Positions 44,217 to 52,246 of a stretch of DNA of 64,000 nucleotides are shown one piece after another. The stretch is from Pseudomonadota bacterium (GTDB lineage Bacteria > Pseudomonadota > Gammaproteobacteria > Burkholderiales > Burkholderiaceae_C). Below the pieces are notes generated by a model that was not told the origin of the DNA, did no database searches, and saw only the letters and a list, made by a program, of their open reading frames with translations. The stretch lies in contig JAEZWW010000008.1 in assembly GCA_023442945.1 (NCBI GenBank), positions 1 to 64,000 on the forward strand, read 5' to 3'. The position numbers and the translations under genes are program-made. Position 1 is the first letter of the stretch. Every line of letters starts with the position of its first letter.

Positions 44217-45206
44217 ATGAAAAAAAGCACTTCAGCTCTACTCGGTATTGCGCCAGCAGCTAGCTTTTTGATAGCTTGCAGCGCTTTCGCGCAGGCGCCC
44301 TACCCCAACAAGCCGATCCACATGGTGGTGCCGTTCCAGGCCGGGGGCGCCACCGACGTGCTGGCGCGCGTCCTCGGGCAAGCGATGTCCAGCCAGCTGG
44401 GTCAGCCGGTCGTCATCGACAACAAGGCCGGTGCCGCCGGCATCATCGGGACCGACGCCGTGGCCAAGGCCGCGCCCGATGGCTACACCATCACCCTGGG
44501 GCTGAGCAATTCGCTGCTCACCAACCAGTTTCTGTACAACAAGCTGCCCTACGATTCGCAAAAAGACCTGGTGATGGTCTACCGCATCGCCATGGCGCCG
44601 CTGGTGCTGGTGGTCAACCCCGCGGTGCCGGCCAAGAACGCCCAGGAGCTGGTGAAGTACATCCAGGCCAACAAGGGCAAGGTGGCTTATGGCTCGTACG
44701 GCACCGGCGCCTACCCGCACCTGGCCGGTTCGCACATGAGCCAAACGCTGAAGGCCGACATGAGCCACGTCGCCTACAAGGGCGAGGCACCGATGGTGCA
44801 GGACCTGATCGGCGGGCAGATCCAGATGGCGTTTGCCAGCGCCCTGCAGGTCAAGCCGCACGTGCAGGCCGGCAAGCTGCGCGCCATTGGCACCAGTGGC
44901 GAAAAGCGCATGACGACCCTGCCGCAGGTGCCCACGCTGAACGAACAGGGCCTGACCGACGAGGCCTACCGCGTCACCGGCTGGCTGGCCATGGCCGCGC
45001 CCAGCGGTACGCCCAAGCCCATCGTGGACCATTTGGCGCTGGAGGTGCGCAACGCACTCAAACAGCCCGCCGTGCGCGACCGGGTCATCGGCATGGGTTT
45101 CGAGGTGCTGGACAACGGGACGCCCGAGGCCTTTTTGGCGGCCTACCGGCAGGAGCTGCCCATCTGGTACCGCCTGATCAAGGCGTCCGGGGTCAAACTG
45201 GATTGA
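44217..45206 (+). CDS. Bug-family (TctC-like) periplasmic solute-binding protein
   Basis: This 329-residue protein has a signal peptide and the Bug core (YPNKPIHMVVPFQAGGATDVLAR, NKAGAAGIIGTDAVAKAAPDGYT, GGQIQMAF). Such proteins bind carboxylates and are very numerous in Burkholderiales. The hydrophobic core of its signal peptide (residues 11-21, IAPAASFLIAC) is encoded by a copy of the dispersed repeat. LIAC could act as a lipobox, though AFA cleavage a few residues on is more usual. No TctA/TctB genes are adjacent. Confidence 0.88.
   Translation: MKKSTSALLGIAPAASFLIACSAFAQAPYPNKPIHMVVPFQAGGATDVLARVLGQAMSSQLGQPVVIDNKAGAAGIIGTDAVAKAAPDGYTITLGLSNSLLTNQFLYNKLPYDSQKDLVMVYRIAMAPLVLVVNPAVPAKNAQELVKYIQANKGKVAYGSYGTGAYPHLAGSHMSQTLKADMSHVAYKGEAPMVQDLIGGQIQMAFASALQVKPHVQAGKLRAIGTSGEKRMTTLPQVPTLNEQGLTDEAYRVTGWLAMAAPSGTPKPIVDHLALEVRNALKQPAVRDRVIGMGFEVLDNGTPEAFLAAYRQELPIWYRLIKASGVKLD
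44246..44277 (-). repeat. Dispersed repeat I, copy 17 (inside Bug gene)
   Basis: TTGCGCCAGCAGCTAGCTTT and then TTGATAGCT match the reverse repeat. It codes for most of the signal peptide's hydrophobic core. Confidence 0.85.
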
Positions 45207-45287
45207 ACGCGCGCTGACAAACCGCGCACGGAACGGGCGCCGAAGACGCCCAAGCACCCCGCACCATGTAGGCGGCGCGGGCCGGCG

Positions 45288-45851
45288 TCAGCCGGTCATC
45301 TGCTCCGCGTAAGCGGTGATCTGCCGCGCCATGGTGTCGTAGGGTTCGATCCCGCCCTGCGCCCGCGCCAGCACCGTGCCGCCCTGGATCGCCGCCATCA
45401 TCAGCGTGGCCAGCGCCCGCGCCTGGCCCGCGCCCTTCAGGCCGCCGCTGGCCAGCGCGCCGGCCAGCGTGGCCGTCCATTGGTCGAAGATGGAGCGGCA
45501 TTCGCTCTCCAGCCGGGTGGAGTCCGCGGCCACGGTCACGGCGGCCACGGGACAGCTGCTTTCGCAGTCGTCGTTGACAAGCCGCTCGCGCCACAGTGCC
45601 AGCGTGCCGCGCACCACCGCCATCAGCGGCTGGCCGTGCAAGGCCTGCAGGGCGTCGTCGGTATCGCTGCCGTAGTCCTCGAGCACCGCTTCGATCAGCT
45701 CGGCCTTGCCGCCGGGGAAGTGGTGGTAAATCGAGCCGCGCGAGGCGCCCGTCACCGCCAGCACCTCCGAGAACGCGGTCGCATGCAAGCCCCTGCGAGC
45801 CAGCACCTTCGTTGCTCCTTCCACCATTTTTTGGCGCACCTGTCCGCGCAT
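45288..45851 (-). CDS. TetR/AcrR family regulator
   Basis: This 187-residue TetR protein has an HTH at about 20-65 (LARRGLHATAFSEVLAVTG, then ASRGSIYHHFPGGKAELIE) and a C-terminal domain like the YxaF/LmrA group with conserved Cys (CESSCPVAAV). It is convergent with the Bug gene and divergent from guaD. Its target is unknown. Confidence 0.87.
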   Translation of the reverse strand: MRGQVRQKMVEGATKVLARRGLHATAFSEVLAVTGASRGSIYHHFPGGKAELIEAVLEDYGSDTDDALQALHGQPLMAVVRGTLALWRERLVNDDCESSCPVAAVTVAADSTRLESECRSIFDQWTATLAGALASGGLKGAGQARALATLMMAAIQGGTVLARAQGGIEPYDTMARQITAYAEQMTG

Positions 45852-45853
45852 GT

Positions 45854-45884
45854 ACTTCTCTGTTTTTTCGATACCGTGAGAAGT
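45854..45884. promoter_or_regulatory. Inverted repeat upstream of TetR gene
   Basis: ACTTCTC (45854-45860) and GAGAAGT (45878-45884) are perfect 7-base arms 17 bases apart, immediately upstream of the TetR start. The spacing is wide for a single TetR dimer, so this is only a candidate autoregulatory site. Confidence 0.4.
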
Positions 45885-46052
45885 AAGTCAGCATAGCAGC
45901 GGGCATTAGAACTAACTATGTCATTCGACATGGCCTATCGTGGCCGCTGAACGCCATTCAATTGGCTATTACGAACCCCCGCGCGTGCCCGAAAGCCACT
46001 GCGCTCCGGCGCCCCCGCGTGGCCGCCATAGGCCAACGGGCACAATGCGCGC

Positions 46053-47348
46053 ATGCAATCCTGGCGCGCCTCCCTGTTGCGATTTGACGACGATGGCCAC
46101 GCCGTCTTCGACCGCGACGGCCTGCTGGTCGTCGGCCAGAACGATACCGGCCGCGCCGTCGTGCTGGCCGCGGGCGACCACGCCGCGCTGGCGCCGCACT
46201 ACGCCGATGTGCCTTGCACCCACTTGCCCGGCCGCATCCTGGCGCCGGGCTTTGTCGACACGCACATCCACTACCCGCAGGTCGACGTCATCGGCTCGCC
46301 CGCCGACGGCCTGCTGCCCTGGCTGGCCGACTACACCTTCCCGGCGGAAGCCCGCTTTGCCGACCCGGCGCACGCTGCCGACGTCGCGCGCTTTTTTTGC
46401 GACGAGCTGCTGCGCCACGGCGTGACCACGGCGCTGACGTTTTGCACCTCGCACCCCGCGTCGGTCGACGCGCTGATGGCCGAGGCGCAAGCGCGCAGCC
46501 TGCGCCTGATCGCCGGCAAATGCCTGCAGGACCGCCACAGCCCGGACGGCGTGCGCGACCAGACCGAGCAAAGCCTGGTCGACACCGAGTCGCTGATCCA
46601 GCGCTGGCATGGCGTGGACCGCCTGGGCTACGCCATCACTCCGCGCTTTGCGCCCACCAGCACCGAAGCGCAGTTGCGCGGCGCGGGCGAGCTGGCCGCG
46701 CGCCACGGCGACGTGTGGATCCAGTCGCACGTGGCCGAAAACCTGGCCGAAATCGAATGGGCGCGCAGCCTGTTCCCCGACGCGCGCAGCTACCTGGCCG
46801 TGTACGACGAGCACGGCCTGATGCGCCGCCGCGCCGTGTACGCGCACTGCATCCACTTCGACGACGAGGACCGCCGCCTGATGCAGCGCACCGGCAGCGC
46901 CGCCGCCGTCTGCCCCACCAGCAACCTGTTTCTGGGCAGCGGCAACTTCGACTTCGCCGCGGCCGAGCGCGTGCCTTTCGCCCACGCGCTGGCCAGCGAC
47001 GTGGGCGGCGGCACCAGCTTCAGCCCCTTTCACACCATGCTGGCCGCCTACTACACGGGGCGCGCCAGCCACTCCGGCAGCGTGGCCAAACCAGCTGTGA
47101 GCCTGTCGCCCGAACGCCTGTGGTGGCTGCACACCGCCGGCGCCGCGCGCGCGCTGGACCTGGACGGTGTCATCGGCAACCTGCAGCCCGGTTGCGAGGC
47201 CGACTTTGTCGTCCTCAACCCCCAGGCCACGCCGCTGCTGGCGCGCCGCACGGCGCAGGCCGATTCGCTGGCCGAGCTGCTGTTCGCGCTGATCGTGCTG
47301 GGCGACGACCGGGTGGTCGAGCAAACCGTCATTTCTCAAGCAAAATAG
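46053..47348 (+). CDS. guaD: Guanine deaminase
   Basis: This 431-residue amidohydrolase turns guanine into xanthine. It has the metal motif VDTHIHYPQ (His71, His73), GKCLQDRHSPDG and HVAENLAEIEW, which are close to known GuaD proteins, and a C-terminal SLSPERLWWLHTAGAARALD. Xanthine is the substrate of the XDH encoded at 24-28 kb. dcd follows after 54 bases that are filled by a repeat I copy. Confidence 0.92.
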   Translation: MQSWRASLLRFDDDGHAVFDRDGLLVVGQNDTGRAVVLAAGDHAALAPHYADVPCTHLPGRILAPGFVDTHIHYPQVDVIGSPADGLLPWLADYTFPAEARFADPAHAADVARFFCDELLRHGVTTALTFCTSHPASVDALMAEAQARSLRLIAGKCLQDRHSPDGVRDQTEQSLVDTESLIQRWHGVDRLGYAITPRFAPTSTEAQLRGAGELAARHGDVWIQSHVAENLAEIEWARSLFPDARSYLAVYDEHGLMRRRAVYAHCIHFDDEDRRLMQRTGSAAAVCPTSNLFLGSGNFDFAAAERVPFAHALASDVGGGTSFSPFHTMLAAYYTGRASHSGSVAKPAVSLSPERLWWLHTAGAARALDLDGVIGNLQPGCEADFVVLNPQATPLLARRTAQADSLAELLFALIVLGDDRVVEQTVISQAK

Positions 47349-47392
47349 CGCCCCTGCGCTACAGGCATCTGCGCAACCAGCTACCAAAACAA
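47349..47392 (-). repeat. Dispersed repeat I, copy 18
   Basis: This reverse copy (TGCGCTACAGG, CTGCGCAACCAGCTACCA) begins one base after the guaD stop codon and ends 11 bases before the dcd start. Confidence 0.8.
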
Positions 47393-47402
47393 GAGCATAC
47401 AG

Positions 47403-47978
47403 ATGAGCATCAAGAGCGACAAATGGATCCGCCGCATGGCCGAAGAGCACGGCATGATCGAGCCGTACGAGCCCGGCCAGGTGCGCCAGGCGGCGGACGG
47501 GCAGAAGATCGTCAGCTACGGCACCAGCAGCTACGGCTACGACATCCGCTGCGCGCCGGAATTCAAGGTCTTCACCAACATCTATTCGACGGTGGTGGAC
47601 CCCAAGAACTTCGACGAGCGCAGCTTTGTCGACATCGAAAGCGACGTCTGCATCATCCCGCCCAACAGCTTCGCGCTGGCGCGCACCATGGAGTACTTCC
47701 GCATCCCGCGCAACGTGCTGACCATCTGCCTGGGCAAGAGTACCTACGCGCGCTGCGGCATCATCGTCAATGTCACCCCGTTCGAGCCCGAATGGGAAGG
47801 CTACGTCACCCTGGAATTCAGCAACACCACGCCGCTGCCGGCCAAAATTTACGCGGGCGAAGGCTGCGCGCAGGTGCTGTTCTTTGAAAGCGACCCGGAC
47901 GACGTCTGCGCCGTCAGCTACAAGGACCGCGGCGGCAAATACCAGGGGCAGGTGGGCGTGACGCTGCCCAAAACCTGA
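47403..47978 (+). CDS. dcd: dCTP deaminase
   Basis: This 191-residue enzyme makes dUTP from dCTP in pyrimidine deoxynucleotide synthesis. Family blocks SYGTSSYGYDIRCAPEFKVF, GKSTYARCGIIVNVTPFEP, LEFSNTTPLPAKIY and QGQVGVTLPK are present, and the length is normal. It follows guaD directly and may be co-transcribed. Confidence 0.95.
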   Translation: MSIKSDKWIRRMAEEHGMIEPYEPGQVRQAADGQKIVSYGTSSYGYDIRCAPEFKVFTNIYSTVVDPKNFDERSFVDIESDVCIIPPNSFALARTMEYFRIPRNVLTICLGKSTYARCGIIVNVTPFEPEWEGYVTLEFSNTTPLPAKIYAGEGCAQVLFFESDPDDVCAVSYKDRGGKYQGQVGVTLPKT

Positions 47979-48092
47979 GCGCGGAAACATTTGGTTTCGC
48001 CGCGCGGGAGCGGCGCCACAGCGCTGTGACTTTGTTGGCAGCGCGCGTGTGACCGCCATCGGCGCCGCGGGTCCGCGCCCTACGATCGACGC

Positions 48093-48401
48093 ATGTCGAA
48101 CGAAGCCGACCTGCAGCCCGCCTTTCGCGAAGTCCCGCGCAGCCAGCGCCCCGAGCGCCGCCGCCTCAGCTGGGGCCAAATCGCCACCCTGATCGCCTTC
48201 ATCGTCTGCGCCATCGGCCTGCTGGCGGCGGTTGCCGAAGTGGCGCGCGCCCAGTTCAGCAAGGGCCAGAGCTTCAGCTTTGCCGACCGCATCGACCCGC
48301 CCACGCCCGAGCCCTACGTCAGCCGCGGCGGCACCGATCTGCGTGAACTGTCGCCTAGCATCCAGGCCGCGGCGCCGCAGCTGGCCGGCTTCAGCCGCTG
48401 A
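48093..48401 (+). CDS. Small single-pass membrane protein, unknown
   Basis: This 102-residue protein has a charged N terminus, one clear transmembrane segment (about 30-52, TLIAFIVCAIGLLAAVAEVA) and a Pro/Ser-rich tail. I do not recognise a family. Codon use is like that of its neighbours, and no Shine-Dalgarno stands out. Confidence 0.55.
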   Translation: MSNEADLQPAFREVPRSQRPERRRLSWGQIATLIAFIVCAIGLLAAVAEVARAQFSKGQSFSFADRIDPPTPEPYVSRGGTDLRELSPSIQAAAPQLAGFSR

Positions 48402-48559
48402 CCCGCCCGCACCGCGCACGGCCACGGGCCGGCCTGCGCGCTTCGCCGCAACCGTGCGCGGCCCATCGAACTGATCGCCACCACCCGGCGCCGCACGATC
48501 AGACGGGCGACCGACCACGCCCCGGGATTGCGCTAAGCTGCTGCCCTGCGCATGTTTTT

Positions 48560-48602
48560 GGCCTGTGGCCCTACAACCATCTGCGCGGGCCGCTATCAAA
48601 AC
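48560..48602 (-). repeat. Dispersed repeat I, copy 19
   Basis: This complete reverse copy (TGGCCCTACAACCATCTG, CGCGGGCCGCTATCAAA) ends just before the Shine-Dalgarno of the next gene and so lies in its leader. Confidence 0.88.
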
Positions 48603-48620
48603 AGAAGAGGGAGTTTTCCA

Positions 48621-49277
48621 ATGTTGACCAATAGATTGGGCCGTGCCGCCGCCCTGGGCGCCAGCCTGTGCCTGCTGCCCGCGGCCGCCGCCTGGGCCGA
48701 TTGCCAGACCGACTTCACGCGCGACAACCGCGTCAAGGCCGAGGCCGGCCCGTTCAAAGCGGTGGAAGAACGCGTGCCGATGAGCAAAATGGACGACGGC
48801 AGCTGGGTCATGTCGCTGCGCCAGGGCAAGGTCACGAGCGTGACCGAGGCGGTGCCCGCCAGCAAGGCGTTCCGCTACACCACCGATGCGCCTTTGAGCG
48901 GCAACATCGTCATGGTCGGCCAGCGCGGCTGGCAGCAGGACGGCGCAGACGGCGCCTGGGCCGCGCTGGACGCCGACGACGTCAAAACACTGGCCGGTGC
49001 GCTGGACGAATACTTCGGGACGGAGGAGCTGGCCGATCTGACCTGTTCGGCCGAAGACCAGGGCGGCCGCGCCGTGCGCCTGTACCGCTTCACCGCCGCG
49101 GGCAACCCCTTCACCGGCCGCAACACGATCACCGCGCAGTTCGATGCCAAGACCGGCTTGCCGCTGTCCGCCACCTACGAAGCCGGTGGCCCCAAAAACA
49201 AGGTCAGCGGCACGACGACGTTCACCTTCGACCGCAAGATTCAGGTCAAACGGCCAGCCGGTGTCGGCAAGTCGTGA
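48621..49277 (+). CDS. Periplasmic protein of unknown function
   Basis: This 218-residue protein has a Sec signal peptide (cleavage after AWA, about residue 23) and a beta-rich mature part with two Cys (CQTDF near the N terminus and DLTCSAED), which could form a disulfide. GAGGGAG precedes the ATG at 48621. No known domain is recognised. Confidence 0.68.
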   Translation: MLTNRLGRAAALGASLCLLPAAAAWADCQTDFTRDNRVKAEAGPFKAVEERVPMSKMDDGSWVMSLRQGKVTSVTEAVPASKAFRYTTDAPLSGNIVMVGQRGWQQDGADGAWAALDADDVKTLAGALDEYFGTEELADLTCSAEDQGGRAVRLYRFTAAGNPFTGRNTITAQFDAKTGLPLSATYEAGGPKNKVSGTTTFTFDRKIQVKRPAGVGKS

Positions 49278-49351
49278 GGCCTGAGGCCTGACGTCGGGCG
49301 CCGGGCGCAGGGCGCAGGGCGGGCGCACCTTGCCCGTCAGCCGTTCGCGCG

Positions 49352-50269
49352 TCAGGCCTGCGCCGCCGCCGACCCCAGGCGCGCGGCCGCCAAATCCCAA
49401 CCGCCCCAGCCGCAGCTTTTGAACAGCACCGGGCCGCGCCGTTCGCCCTTGCGGTCGCCGCGCACCTGATCGGCCAGCGTGGGCAGCGCACCGACGTCGA
49501 TGCCGGCTTGCAGCAGGTCGCCGGCTTCGTGGTCGGCGTCGCGCGAATCGACGACGATGCGGCCGTGCTGGGCAAAGTGCTGGCACAGCGCGGGCGCCAG
49601 TTCCACCATCTTGGGCGTGAAGGCGCCGACGGCGGCGACGAAGGCGTCGGCGCGCGGCGTGGCGCGCAGGGCGACTTCCTGCGCGGGCGTGCACGTGGCG
49701 GCCAGCGGGCAGTCGGCCAGCGCGGCATCGGCGTCATCCACCACCTCGGCCTTCAGGCCTTGCGCGCGCGCCACGTCGGCCAGGGCTTCGGCGCTGGCGC
49801 GGCGGCGCGAGGCGATGCGGAAGTCGCGCACGCCCAGCGCGGCGGCAAACACCTCGATGTGCGCGCGGCCTTGCACGCCGGCGCCGACGATCAGCATCGG
49901 CCCGGCCAGCGTGGGCGCCAGCAGGCGCGCGCCCAGCGCGGACACGGCGGCGGTGCGCCGCGCGGTCACGGTGGGGCCGTCCAGGATGACGCGGCGCACG
50001 CCGGTGGCGACGTCGAACACGGTCACGTCGCCCTGGATGGTGGGGCGCTCGGTGCCGACGTTGGCGGGCGTGAAGCTGATCAGCTTGGCCATGGCGGTGC
50101 GCGCGTCGCAGGCCGGCATGGTGAACAGCGAGGCGTTGCCGGCCATGGGCATGACGATGCGCGCCGGCACGTGCACGCTGTCGTCGCGCAAAAGGGCTTC
50201 GATCTCGTCGACCAGCGCGGCCCAGGGCAGGCGGGCGGCGGTTTGTTCGGGGTTGAGCAGCAGGTTCAT
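49352..50269 (-). CDS. Ornithine cyclodeaminase/mu-crystallin family protein
   Basis: This 305-residue protein has the family's N-terminal part (TIQGDVTVFDVATGVRRVILDG, then TARRTAAVSALGARLLA) and a Rossmann motif GAGVQGRAHIEVFAA. Members include ornithine cyclodeaminase, alanine dehydrogenase and delta1-piperideine/pyrroline-2-carboxylate reductase; the last is perhaps most likely given VILDGPTVTARRTAA. Substrate uncertain. Confidence 0.83.
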   Translation of the reverse strand: MNLLLNPEQTAARLPWAALVDEIEALLRDDSVHVPARIVMPMAGNASLFTMPACDARTAMAKLISFTPANVGTERPTIQGDVTVFDVATGVRRVILDGPTVTARRTAAVSALGARLLAPTLAGPMLIVGAGVQGRAHIEVFAAALGVRDFRIASRRRASAEALADVARAQGLKAEVVDDADAALADCPLAATCTPAQEVALRATPRADAFVAAVGAFTPKMVELAPALCQHFAQHGRIVVDSRDADHEAGDLLQAGIDVGALPTLADQVRGDRKGERRGPVLFKSCGWGGWDLAAARLGSAAAQA

Positions 50270-50372
50270 CGGGCCATTGTGGCCTGAGCGCGCGACCGGC
50301 CCCGGACGCTGGCCTGCGCTGCGGCGGTCACCGGGCGGCTGCGCGCCGTCTACAAGGCGGTTTTGAATGAAT

Positions 50373-50425
50373 TTGGCCTGCAGCCCTACAGTGATCAGCG
50401 CGGCCAGCTACTCAAAGCATAGCAA
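50373..50425 (-). repeat. Dispersed repeat I, copy 20
   Basis: This full-length reverse copy (CAGCCCTACAGTGATCAG, CGCGGCCAGCTACTCAAA, GCATAGC) lies between the stop codon of pcp and the start of the ornithine cyclodeaminase homologue. Confidence 0.88.
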
Positions 50426-50476
50426 ACAGCATCCACCGACGCCGCCAGCCATCAGCACCCGCGCGGCGCCAGCACG

Positions 50477-51163
50477 TCAGTGGATCGCCCCGCCGCCGCG
50501 GCGCAGGTCGGTGTCGGTCGTCAGCGCCGCGCGTATGCCGGCGCGCAGGCCGTCCACCATCTCGGGCAGCGTCAGGCTGGGCGCACCTTGCTCGGGCAGC
50601 CAGGGCACATGGATGAAGCCGCCGCGCGCGCCTTGCAGCCCGCGCGCGGTGGCCAGGCGGTGCATCAGGCCGTAGAAGACGTGGTTGCAGACGAAGGTGC
50701 CGGCGGTTTGCGACACCTCGGCCGGCACGCCTTCGCCCTGCATCGCCGCGCACATGGCCTTGATCGGCAGCGTGCTGAAGTAGGCGGCGGGCGCGCCGGG
50801 CACGACCGGCGTGTCGATCGGCTGCGCGCCGGCGTTGTCGGCGATGCGGGCGTCGTCGACGTTGATGGCAATGCGCTCGACCGACAGCGCGTGCCGCCCG
50901 CCCGCCAGCCCCAGGCAAATCACCAGGGCCGGCCGGTGGCGCGCGATGGCGGCGTCCAGCGCCGTCAGCGCGTCGCCGAACACGGTGGGCAGCTGCGCCG
51001 CGACGACGCGGTGGCCGGCGATCTGCCGACCGTGCAGCGCCTGCGCGATGCGCCAGCTGGGGTTGACCGGATCGCCGCCGAACGGGTCGAACCCGGTCAG
51101 CAGAACGGCCGGCGGATTTGGGCGCTTGTCTGACGGGCGCAAAGGGCGGGGCACGGCTACCAT
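50477..51163 (-). CDS. pcp: Pyroglutamyl-peptidase I
   Basis: This 228-residue cytoplasmic cysteine peptidase removes N-terminal pyroglutamate. The catalytic triad Glu96 (GGRHALSVERIAIN), Cys159 (AGTFVCNHVFY) and His185 (GGFIHVPWLP) is complete. The family hallmark LLTGFDPFGGDPVNPSW is at the N terminus. The first 17 residues are extra. It is divergent from ypfJ with only 45 bases between them. Confidence 0.93.
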   Translation of the reverse strand: MVAVPRPLRPSDKRPNPPAVLLTGFDPFGGDPVNPSWRIAQALHGRQIAGHRVVAAQLPTVFGDALTALDAAIARHRPALVICLGLAGGRHALSVERIAINVDDARIADNAGAQPIDTPVVPGAPAAYFSTLPIKAMCAAMQGEGVPAEVSQTAGTFVCNHVFYGLMHRLATARGLQGARGGFIHVPWLPEQGAPSLTLPEMVDGLRAGIRAALTTDTDLRRGGGAIH

Positions 51164-51208
51164 TGCGACAATTTAGCGCATCCCGGATGCGCACCAAGGA
51201 GCACACAG

Positions 51209-52099
51209 ATGAGGTGGGAAGGCAATCGACAGTCGGACAACGTGGAAGACCGCCGCGGTGAAGGCGGCGGCATGGGCGGCGGTGGCGGCTTCGGCTTTGG
51301 TGGCCGCAGCATCGGCATTGGCACCATCGTCATCGCGTTGATCGGTGGCTGGATCTTCGGCATCAACCCGCTGACCATCATCGGCATGCTCAGCGGCGGG
51401 GGCGGCGCGCCGGTCGTGCAGCAGCAGCAAGGCCCGGCCAAGGCACCGCCGGCCAGCGACAAGGGCGCGTCCTTCGTGTCGACGGTGCTGGCGTCAACCG
51501 AAGACGCCTGGAACCAGGTCTTCCGTGAAAACAACGCCCAGTACCGCCCGCCGCGCCTGGTGCTGTTCCGCGGCGTGACGCCCACGGCCTGCGGCACGGG
51601 CCAGTCGGCCATGGGGCCGTTTTACTGCCCAGGCGACCAGAAGGTGTACCTGGACATGGACTTCTTCGACACGCTGGAGCGCCAACTGGGCGCGCCGGGT
51701 GAGTTTGCGCGCGCCTACGTCGTCGCGCACGAAGTGGGCCACCACGTGCAGAACCTGATGGGCCTGACCGACAAGGTCGACAGCATGCGCGGGCGCGTCA
51801 GCCAGAGCCAGCAGAACGCGCTGTCGGTGCGGCTGGAACTGCAGGCCGACTGCTTTGCCGGCATCTGGGCCAACAAGTCCAACCAGGCCAAGAACTGGCT
51901 GGAGAACGGCGACATCGAATCGGCCATGAACGCCGCCGCCAAGATCGGCGACGACGCGCTGCAAAAGAAGAGCCAGGGTTACGCCGTGCCGGACAGCTTC
52001 ACCCACGGCTCCAGCGCGCAGCGCCAGCGCTGGTTCATGCAGGGCTTCAAGACCGGCAGCATCCAGGCCTGCGACACCTTCAACGCACAGTCGCTGTGA
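51209..52099 (+). CDS. ypfJ: Neutral zinc metallopeptidase (YpfJ/KPN_02809 family)
   Basis: This 296-residue protein has an acidic and Gly-rich N terminus, one transmembrane segment (about 36-60) and a periplasmic zinc peptidase-like domain with HEVGHH (His174, Glu175, His178). ELQADCFAGIWA and later sequence are typical of YpfJ. The physiological substrate is unknown. Confidence 0.88.
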   Translation: MRWEGNRQSDNVEDRRGEGGGMGGGGGFGFGGRSIGIGTIVIALIGGWIFGINPLTIIGMLSGGGGAPVVQQQQGPAKAPPASDKGASFVSTVLASTEDAWNQVFRENNAQYRPPRLVLFRGVTPTACGTGQSAMGPFYCPGDQKVYLDMDFFDTLERQLGAPGEFARAYVVAHEVGHHVQNLMGLTDKVDSMRGRVSQSQQNALSVRLELQADCFAGIWANKSNQAKNWLENGDIESAMNAAAKIGDDALQKKSQGYAVPDSFTHGSSAQRQRWFMQGFKTGSIQACDTFNAQSL

Positions 52100-52124
52100 G
52101 ACTTTAGAATTCAGTGCCAAATCG

Positions 52125-52160
52125 GGCATCAGCCCTACGGCCACTTGCGCGGGCAGCTAT
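52125..52160 (-). repeat. Dispersed repeat I, copy 21
   Basis: This reverse copy (CAGCCCTACGGCCACTTG, CGCGGGCAGCTATGA) lies between ypfJ and rhlE. Confidence 0.82.
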
Positions 52161-52246
52161 GAATTGGTGAGCAAATCCGGCCAGCCGCATGGCCGGCTGC
52201 TCACAAAGCGTGCAAATTCTTGCTGCGGTGCGACAATAACGGGTTC

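Noticed and set aside
45918..45931. Short palindrome ATGTC-ATTC-GACAT between TetR and guaD
   Set aside because: Five-base arms are expected by chance at this length; it was not kept as an operator.
45969..49694. A 1241-codon minus-strand frame across guaD, dcd and others
   Set aside because: It crosses several conserved plus-strand genes and has only biased composition.
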